NCBI GenBank assembly: GCA_029216955.1
Contig: JANAVB010029819.1
Span: 38,809,767 to 38,873,766 of the forward strand
Reading direction: 5' to 3'
Origin: Iris pallida
Lineage: Eukaryota; Streptophyta; Magnoliopsida; Asparagales; Iridaceae
Length of the DNA: 64,000 nt
In this document: one piece after another, positions 56,698-64,000 of the stretch
Layout: each line of letters begins with the position of its first letter
Position numbering within the stretch: position 1 is the first letter of the stretch
Notes under the pieces: model-generated
Seen by the model: only the letters and a program-made list of their open reading frames with translations
Database searches by the model: none
Told to the model about the DNA's origin: nothing
Translations under genes and position numbers: made by a program

Positions 56698-58706
56698 CCC
56701 TATCCTTCTGACCGCATATGTCTTGCCTTTCTCAGCCGTATGACTGAGTGGATCTCCGAGCTGCATATGACCGATACCCCTTTGACCGCATAAGCCCTTC
56801 TCTTTTAGCCGCATGCGCCTGACCCTATTCAGCCGCATGGGTTGTTCTCTTCTAGCCGCATGAGATCATTCCTGGCCGCATATGCTTGAGCCGCATGGTT
56901 CTCCAATAGTCATGTGTACTATTATTTTATTACTATTTGCCCATGTCTTGTAACCCCTTTATTGTATATTTTACGTCCATTTTATATCCTTACGCCTTTT
57001 GTCCTGAACTTGATTGACATGATTGAATGATAACTGACATGACATGATAGTGGCCCGCCGTGGCGTACTCCTGACAAAGTACACTTGGCATGATAACCTG
57101 ACCTGATATATCTTGAACAGCTGTTGCGACGGCTACCTGATATGACCTGACCCGTATAAGTAACCTGGACACCGTGGGCGATTGTACTTGTACAATTAAT
57201 CCAGTCCTGTCTTGCATCATGTCTAGGAGGGGACTCCTGAGTACCATGGTCAGGAGTACCTACTGAAATGGACTAAGGTTAATGACTAGTATAATTCACT
57301 AGTTATGAAGAGATGTTCCCCAGTTACAGGCGATCCCGTTATCCCGGCCACAAATATTTGGACTTGTAGCCTGCCGACGAGTAGGGCATATTTCCAGCCC
57401 ACTGTTATGTGGGGCACCCACCATTGTCACTTAAATGATTAAACTCTATTGTCACTCTAATGTATTGTACTCTCTAAATTGTCACTATAATGTTCACCTG
57501 GATAACCTGGATAGCTGTAGGGCCTGTGACTACTTGGAGCATCTCATTGCATCTTGCTAGTAACTAGGATTGTGATAACCCTAGTTAGTTAATGTAGAAA
57601 GCTGTAGGCAATGATTGGCCGTGATTGCTTGGATGGAGTCTAGTCCAGTATAGTATTGTCTAGAAGTGATTGATTGAAAGATTGTGCCAGAATGATTGAA
57701 TGATTGTCACTCCAGATTGTTACTATAACGATTATACTCTATTGTCACTCTAGCGTATTGCACTCTTTATTGTCACTTTTATCATTGTACTCTCTCCTTT
57801 TCACCTTAATGATTGGCACCTTTAGCAATAAATGATCAGAGACTAAGTTCTATTCAGGCGAAGGGTTACAATCTCGGTCCTTGTTTGGTTTAATGATTGT
57901 AACCTGGCTTCCAGAATAGTACCTTCGTCTTTTCTTCATATATTGTCCAGCTATATTTTATTTAGCATGATTCTCCAGTTATCGTATGTCAATGATGCTT
58001 CACTTAATTATTTTCTCCGATTGGGATAAGTGTATTGGTAGTGCACAAACCTCAATCTGTGTTACTTATTGTTATTTTCTTACATATTGAATGATAATGA
58101 TTTGTTGGTTTTAGTTCTTAAGTGAAGCCTCATTTATGGCACTTGCTCTTTCGGGGGCTGACCCAGCTGGTTTTGTATGGCCAGATACCGGAGCAGCACC
58201 AAAGGATCTCCCTGCTTTTCAGCCCGATGGTGGTCACCAGGCGTAACCAGGGCATCGAGTGGGTTTTTTTTGTTCTTCCACTGTAATATTATAAATTATT
58301 CTTTTGAGGCATTTAGCCGACGAGCAAGTCTTAGCTCGATTGTACTTACTTACTGTTCGCCTACGGGCTGTAACATGATTGACAAGCCCCGGGGGTTGAT
58401 CATGTATGACTGAACTCTTGCTAGTCCTCACATTTTGTAACGACTAGCTTCATGATCATTCCGAATATATAATGTATGGGACGCCTTACTATTGTGTATT
58501 TGGTGGTCTGTCATCTTGTAACTATTATTAGTTGGTTGAGATTAAGACAATAGGCTATTTTATGACCTTAAGAGACTGATGGATTGTAGTGAAACCCTCA
58601 CATATCTAGACAGCCGTGACCGTATAGCGGTATGGATTCCATTCTGTTATACATAGCTAGCTATGTCTGCCCCTGCTCTCTAGTATTCTGGTTCTGGGGT
58701 GTGACA

Positions 58707-59797
58707 GAATGATCACCGTTGCTCAAAGCTTTATTTGCCCTACGCGAACAGCTTACAGGAACCAGCAAGTTCGTCGAAGAACTTGGAACACTCCTGCTCT
58801 TCTGACTCCTCGGACGGATACGAACTCCCATGCAAAATCAACACAGGTGCGGCGCCTTTCCTCTCTCTCTCTCTCTCTCTCTCAGGCTGTAGATCAGAAT
58901 TGTGTTAAAGAACACGTCTGAATTTTCTGTTTACTTGTGCTAAAGAACAGTTCGTAAACTTTATGGTGGCTTCTCTTTCTATTCTGTAATCAGCCTTGAA
59001 AGAGAGGATGCCTTATATAGGCCCTGCAGCAACTGGTCGGTTGCCACAAAGTTAGGAACGTGGTAATAACCACCCCAAATATGTAGCAACCGCCCAGAAC
59101 ATGCAAACGCACGTTCTGCTGCCAACTGCGCACACCCAGCACTCCTTGTACTTAGCGCGACAGAGCGCGCACTGAAATGCGTACACTGCATGAACTGCAC
59201 GTACTGCACACATTGCACGCACTGCACGCACTGCGAACACTGCGCACAATACGCAACCAGCGCAACCTAGCACAACCCAGCGCAACCCAGCGCACCCAAG
59301 CGCAACCTGAGCGCAACCTGGGCGCGCACCTGGGTAGCGCAACTGGGCTTGCGCACCTGGGCATGCACAACTGGGCAGCACAACTGGGCTTGCGCAACGT
59401 GGCTGCGTAAGTGGCTCGCACAACGAGCGCAACTAAAGTACACTATGCGCCTAGCGACGATGCTGACGTGCTAAGTGCAAAGTGCGCCAACAAAACGCCA
59501 CATTACGCCTCATGAGCCCATAAGCCCGAGTCCGAGTCCGAGTCCGAGTCGCTAAGCCCCTACGGGGCTTAGCTCCTATGGAAATAAATTTCCCAAGAGC
59601 AAAAAGCATGAATGCTTTTATTGTTGATTTTAGCCTTTTTCCCATTAGAAAAATAACCCCACATGGCAAACCCATGTGCACCTCCACACCACATGTGCAT
59701 CTCCAATAATAGCAAAGCTAATATATAGAGATACAAACTCTTTGGCCTATCCGATGTGGGACTAAAGTTTCTAAAGGAAAGGCCAAAACTCCAACAA
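58707..59797 (-). repeat. Probable copia LTR Y (3' or solo), left boundary uncertain
   Basis: In element orientation it begins at 59797 with TGTTGGAGTTTTGGCC and shortly after has AGTCCCACATCGGATAG, a start common to many plant copia LTRs. The next + strand bases (ATCCCCCACAT) form a polypurine tract on the - strand. The other end abuts X2 at 58707-58713. It contains a (CT)n microsatellite near 58858-58883, a dense field of GCGCAAC/ACTGCACGC words at 59150-59440, and four GAGTCC units near 59528-59552. TATA-like ATATAGG lies near 59010-59020. No second LTR is visible in the window. Confidence 0.6.
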
Positions 59798-60132
59798 TCC
59801 CCCACATATCTCTATATATATGGGTATAAGTGTTCCACATAGTAACTGTCCATCATGCATTAGGAGAGATGTCGCTGACGACTTGAATCTTCCCGCATGG
59901 GTCAAAAATCAGACTATAATACAAGAATGGACTATGCCTTGAATTCTGCATCATAGCTGAAATTCTTTCCACTCACATAATGTAGTTACATGTGCTTCTG
60001 GCTACACATTAAAGGCCCTATGCTAGCCTGGTTTCAGTGTATAATTTTGGACGTCTACAAGTTTACCCTCAAGAGACGGCCTGATATCTCTTTGTCCATA
60101 CACTATAGGTGAGTTCATTATAAAGAGACATG
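59798..60132. other. Sequence right of LTR Y, no gene
   Basis: It starts with the - strand polypurine tract of Y. I see no coding motif. It is probably the 3' non-coding part of a Y element whose body is missing or beyond recognition. Confidence 0.45.
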
Positions 60133-60613
60133 GCATGAAGCGCTTTGCGCTTTCCTTGCGGTGCTACGCCGCCATGACATGGCTTAAAGCCGAGGCCTTA
60201 CCCCGTACCGGGAACCTCATCGTAGTGTCATACTACTGTAGCATGAGGAAACCACCTCTTTGTAGTGCCAAAGTACCCAGCATGAAGCCTTAGGCTCCCT
60301 TGCGTTGTTACGCCGCAACGACATGGCTTGCAAGGCCGAGGCTTTATCCCTAACCGGGTACCTCATGGTGGTGTCGTGCCACTGTAATATGAGGAACTCC
60401 TCCTCTTTGTAGTGCTGACTACACCCCTCTTTATATTTAACATACAGCATTAGGCTAATTGCCTATTTGCGGTGCTACGCCGCTGTGACTTGGCCTGCAA
60501 AGCCGAGGCTTTATCCTATTACTGGGCAGCACCCCACATATAGAAACCTCATTGTGGAGTCACCCCACTGTAGCATGGAGTTTTACTCCTTGTAGTGCTG
60601 CTCTACCGTGCCT
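60133..60613 (+). repeat. Three diverged tandem units of about 150-170 bp
   Basis: Units run about 60133-60279, 60280-60447 and 60448-60613. Each contains, in order, TTGCGGTGCTACGCCGC or a close variant, GACATGGCTT..AAGCCGAGGC, an ACCGGG/ACTGGG word, ACCTCAT.GT.GTGTC, ACTGTA..ATGAGG, and CCTC.TTTGTAGTGC. Between-unit identity is moderate, so the triplication is old. No ORF is maintained across them. Confidence 0.85.
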
Positions 60614-62481
60614 CCTGTAAAGCACACCAGGCATTCACTCTGCCTGAGAACTCATTAAGGCAATTAAGCCAACCTTCCCACAGAAACCGTTTTCCGTAGA
60701 AAACAATAGTAGACAACAGTGGTTATAGGTCCGTAACCTCTCCATGTCCAATAGAACATGTACCCACCGCTCCTGATATTCTTTCGATTAGTGGTCCTCC
60801 CTTGAACCATCAAATCATGCGAAAGAAGAAATACCAATACAATTGGACAAAATTCAAGATTCTGAAAACACACAATCAAATTAGAGGAGGCGTATGTTGC
60901 AAAAATGCAAACTTATTATAGAGCCTTCATGATGCCAATGGTAATGACAGCAGACTCCAAATTTTCATTTCCAATGAATGCTATAATCAAAACATATTTC
61001 TTCATGAATGCTCATTAAATTTATAGTTTTATTAGTCATGAATCATCCAAAGATGACTACAACTTGTGTATTTACAAACTCATTACTATGAAGCAATTCG
61101 CCAATAGAATATTAATTTGAAGGAGAAAATTATTTCCAGTAAATAAACAAAAACTGGCATCATTGGGAGATTTTATTTTTTCAATACAAATTGATATATG
61201 TCAAATGTGAGTTAATTGAGGTCTATCTTTTTTTTTTAATGCTAGATACAATGATCACTTGTATGATTTATACAACGTAGCACCCAGACAATCACTAATA
61301 AAAATATACAACACCCAACAAGTTAAGTCAATTGTGTTTGTGCATGCTTTATTAGTGGTTACTAAAATATATACATAAGCATTTTCAACCAGTATTTAGA
61401 AGCAATAGATGGGAGTTGTGGGACCTAAAAACAACTCAAATGAACTATTTGAGTGACCAATTCAAGAATAAGCATGGCCCGATCCCCAACTGCATAACCA
61501 GTTCAACAATAATAGTTTGGGCATTAAGATATTAACAAATAATTGTAGGTGTTAAAAAAATCATAGTCTTGAGCACATGACTTGTATAGAGCAAAAGGCA
61601 AAACAAACTTGAAAGATTTTCAATTGGACTTAGGCTAGCTCGTCATAGCATATATGAGTAGGTATACCCCCATAAAAAATTTAAGTAAAATCATGAGTTT
61701 TCATGCTTAATGCAAAAATATGTTCTAAGAATGAGCCAAAATCATAGCTTCTAGAAAAAAAAGAGTTTTTAAACCTTTCTGAAATAGTGTGTGATGACAC
61801 TATGAGAAGAGATCACATAAGAGCATAGAATTTTATTTGGACTAGATAATATCTACTGTACCCTGAAACAGTTTGCTTTGAAAATATTTGTATATGTAAC
61901 AACATGTACCAGTGGGAACACATGGACTAATTTGTTGAAAGAGATCATATTAAAATATGAAGCACAATAGAAACACAAGAACATACAATATGGGACATCT
62001 TTCTGATATTTAAAAACAAAGTAAAACCTTTTTTTTAAAACCTTTTGCTCAACAAATCTAAATTAGTTACATTGCATTTTTTTATTTAATGTCTAGCCGG
62101 AACATGAATAAGAAGATGCACAATAATTTGTTGAAATGCTTTATGTTGAATTCTTCTACGTTTGTAAAGCAAATAACATATACAGGACACCCATGTATCA
62201 AAATTCAAACTGTACATAAATTGTTTTAAAATATATATAACAACATGTATCAAAAAGTAAATTCATATGTTGAACAAGAAGTAAAATAATAATTCGATTC
62301 AACTCTTATATTGTTAGATAAATATTCTTTTTCTTGTTGAAATATGCAAACAAAATAAATATGAACTAATGTTACCGGCCTACGGAGAAGTCGTGCACGA
62401 AGTATTGTCCTAAGAATTGATCCGGATCTATGTGTAGACTTTTTTCCAATGCTCCTAGTGATAAAATCCCTGCTCTACCTG
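60614..62481. other. AT-rich stretch, no gene seen
   Basis: Stops are frequent on both strands and I recognise no motif. It may be decayed element sequence or host intergenic DNA. Confidence 0.5.
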
Positions 62482-63290
62482 CAGGAGCGGAGCCAGGATT
62501 TAAATTCTGGAGGGGCCGTGCTATTGCTAATTGTATATAAAAATTCTTTTTTGAACTCGAACAAAAATGAATAAAAAAACAAAGTCAATATTTCCAAAGT
62601 GATACAAAAAAGGAAAGAAAAATTTGTTCATAAAAGATATTCAAAATAAACGACAACTAGTCAAATGCAAATATCTACTTAAATAGAACTCGACGTTCTT
62701 AAAAAAATTTGAAGGAATTTCAGATGGAAGAATCTCATTATTAGGGGATGATGATGGCGCTTCAGGAGTGGCCGAATGCAATTTATTTGTTCTGTTCTTT
62801 TGAAAAAACTTATCAATTGTAACATGTTTTTCCATTTCATTACCAAATTCACAATAACCCTGTAAAAATAAGATCCAAACATGAAACTAAAAAAAAAAGA
62901 CAATAACATGATTGTCAATGACTACAAAAAAATTAACAATTTAATATGTAGAATTTATAAAATAGCAAGCAATATTCTTTCATGCATCACTATCACTAAG
63001 TTAACATATAAAGAGAGAAAAAAATAAATCTAATTGTAAGCCCGTAGATTTTAAAATATTATTTTTATAATTTTAAATAGCATTTATATCTTTAAAATGA
63101 GTTATTATAATTATTAGAAATTTTTAAGAATTTTTAAATGATTTTTTAAAATGATTTTTGAAGCTAAAAATATCAAATTGTAATTTATTAAATTGTTTTA
63201 AATACGTTTTGCAATTAATTTAATTGTTTTATAGCAGTTTGTAATATTCGGTTTTTTTGTGCAAATTTTATTTTGCACAGAACAACAGCG
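62482..63290. mobile_element. Possible hAT-like element end with a transposase N-terminal fragment
   Basis: CAGGAGCGGAGCCAGGATTT at 62482 followed by TCTGGAGGGGCC resembles the terminal repeats of plant hAT-type elements. The opposite end was not found in the window, so the right limit given is arbitrary. Confidence 0.35.
62641..62835 (-). pseudogene. Short ORF resembling the start of a plant hAT/TTF-type transposase
   Basis: The 64-codon ORF opens MEKHVTIDKFFQKN and has a Ser/Pro-rich stretch, then a stop. Plant zinc-finger MYM-type, hAT-derived transposases often begin with a TIDKFFKRK-like peptide, which is the only basis for this call. The rest of such a protein, about 700 residues, is absent. 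The nearby hAT-like end supports the call weakly; a chance ORF remains possible. Confidence 0.3.
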
Positions 63291-63305
63291 GGGGGGGGGG
63301 GGGGG
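63290..63305 (+). repeat. Poly-G tract (16 G) between inverted arms
   Basis: Sixteen G are flanked by TTTTGCACAGAACAAC on the left and GTTGTGCAAA on the right, arms that can pair in part. A further 8-G run is at 63371-63378. Confidence 0.95.
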
Positions 63306-63399
63306 TGTTGTGCAAATTTAATTTTTGCACTCAATTAAGGCGATGGGGTATTTTGTAATAACTAGTTTTAGGGGGGGGTTCTGCAAATTGTCGACGATC

Positions 63400-64000
63400 A
63401 CCGCCTTCGTCTCCAGCTAATCCGCCGACCTACGGCTAAACCCTACCCTAAACCCTAATCTGAACCCTAATTCGACCGACTTTCCCAGCCTATAAAGGTC
63501 CCCGACCTGAACCCTAACCCTAGACTTCACCACAACGCCTATAACCACCGCCCTGCCCTATTTCTTCCCCGACGAACTCGCCGGAACCCTAGATTTAGGA
63601 GCACCACCGCTACAAGCCATCGCCGTCGTGATCCACCACCACCTTGTTCGCCTCAGCGAGATGAACCAGCGCCACTCTTCGCCATCGACCCCGACGCTAC
63701 AGCTGCCGCTAGCACCCCCGAAAGCACTGATCGACGGACACGTATGTCACTCTCTCTGGTGTGTCGTATCGTGTCTCGTATACACGTGTGTGGACTCGCC
63801 CAGTGTCGACGAACCCAGTAGAGTGCTTGGACACGCGGAGACTCGTGTCGTGCACACTTTGGACACGGACTCGTGTGTCTTCGTGTCCCTAACTGTCAGG
63901 ACACGAGACACAGAACCATAGGCTAATGGGTTGGATATCGGGTTTGGGTTATTTTCCAACCCATTATTCTATTTCATAATAATACTAACTCAAACCTAAC
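63400..64000 (+). other. GC-rich region with TATA box and telobox-like words, no confirmed gene
   Basis: TATAAAG at 63491-63497 is preceded by telobox-like AAACCCTA words at 63436-63470 and followed by another at 63513-63524. CGTGTC/GACACG words recur at 63736-63912, as in the RLG-C LTR. An ORF at 63628-63921 has no domain. This may be the start of a gypsy LTR on the + strand or a host gene promoter; the window ends before a decision is possible. Confidence 0.4.

Larger units (their letters stand above)
45926..58706 (+). mobile_element. LTR X2, same family as X1, split by RLC-S
   Basis: It begins TGTCACTCTCC directly after the RLC-Z LTR and ATCT, and ends GGGGTGTGACA at 58706. Without RLC-S it is about 3.15 kb. 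The first 41 bp and last 32 bp are nearly identical to X1; the middle is homologous but strongly diverged, so X1 and X2 are probably different subfamily copies. GCCGCAT words occur on both sides of the RLC-S insertion (46590-47065 and 56760-56900). AATCT precedes it, but GAATG follows, so the right side is rearranged or internal to a longer element. Confidence 0.78.

Noticed and set aside
58707..58730. Priming site after X2 that would make it the 5' LTR of a full element
   Set aside because: The sequence GAATGATCACCG has no TGG-initiated tRNA complement, so I did not call one.
59052..59432. Cys/Ala-rich ORFs on the - strand
   Set aside because: Products of low-complexity GCGCAAC-type repeats; several frames are open at once.
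63628..63921. Possible host protein-coding exon at the window end
   Set aside because: Composition follows CGTGTC repeats, no domain, and the window stops before splice or stop context can be judged.

Overview
The window is plant nuclear DNA, almost certainly from a eudicot, made nearly entirely of transposable elements nested in one another. The evidence is Ty1/copia and Ty3/gypsy LTR retrotransposons with plant-type priming sites, very long gypsy LTRs (2.9-3.9 kb), hAT-type terminal inverted repeats with 8-bp target duplications, and AT-rich linkers. I see no convincing host gene, rRNA, tRNA or CRISPR array. The species cannot be named from the sequence alone.

Layout. (1) 1-1828: AT-rich linker. 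(2) 1834-17092: Tork-like copia element RLC-1 on the + strand (target duplication CCATT), with a decayed gag-pol. (3) RLG-A sits inside its RNase H region at 6305-15873: a - strand gypsy element (duplication GGTAT) with 3.02-kb LTRs and a ruined pol of the Tekay/Del chromovirus type. (4) 17457-37263: a small non-autonomous hAT element (duplication ACATAGAT/ACATTGAT), split by gypsy element RLG-B at 17747-36775 (CTCCC). (5) RLG-B is itself split in one LTR by RLG-C at 24850-34443 (GGTCA). RLG-B and RLG-C carry no pol, only a short open reading frame with two zinc knuckles. (6) 37303-45921: decayed copia element RLC-Z on the - strand, with a gypsy solo LTR (X1, 37782-40624, AATCT) between its left LTR and its body. 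(7) 45926-58706: a second LTR of the X family (X2), split by Sirevirus-like copia element RLC-S at 47073-56697. RLC-S has a nearly intact gag-pol and an extra 460-codon ORF downstream of pol. (8) 58707-64000: a probable copia LTR with flanking repeats, a hAT-like end, a poly-G tract, and a GC-rich region with a TATA box and telobox-like repeats.

How the parts relate. RLG-A, B and C share the same leader next to the LTR, the same polypurine-tract block, and a gag reduced to a Pro-rich or acidic N-terminus, a helical segment and a nucleocapsid-like pair of CCHC knuckles, with the capsid domain missing. This looks like a lineage of non-autonomous gypsy elements moved by another element's enzymes. 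RLC-S looks like a recently active Sirevirus with an added ORF that may have its own promoter. That promoter region shares a GAACTC/GAGTTC-type motif with the RLC-S LTR and with the LTR of the unrelated RLC-1. Several LTR families here each show amplification of their own short motif (GCCGCAT, CGTGTC, TACAAT, GAGTTC-GGCC-GAACTC, GCGCAAC). All difference counts were made by eye.
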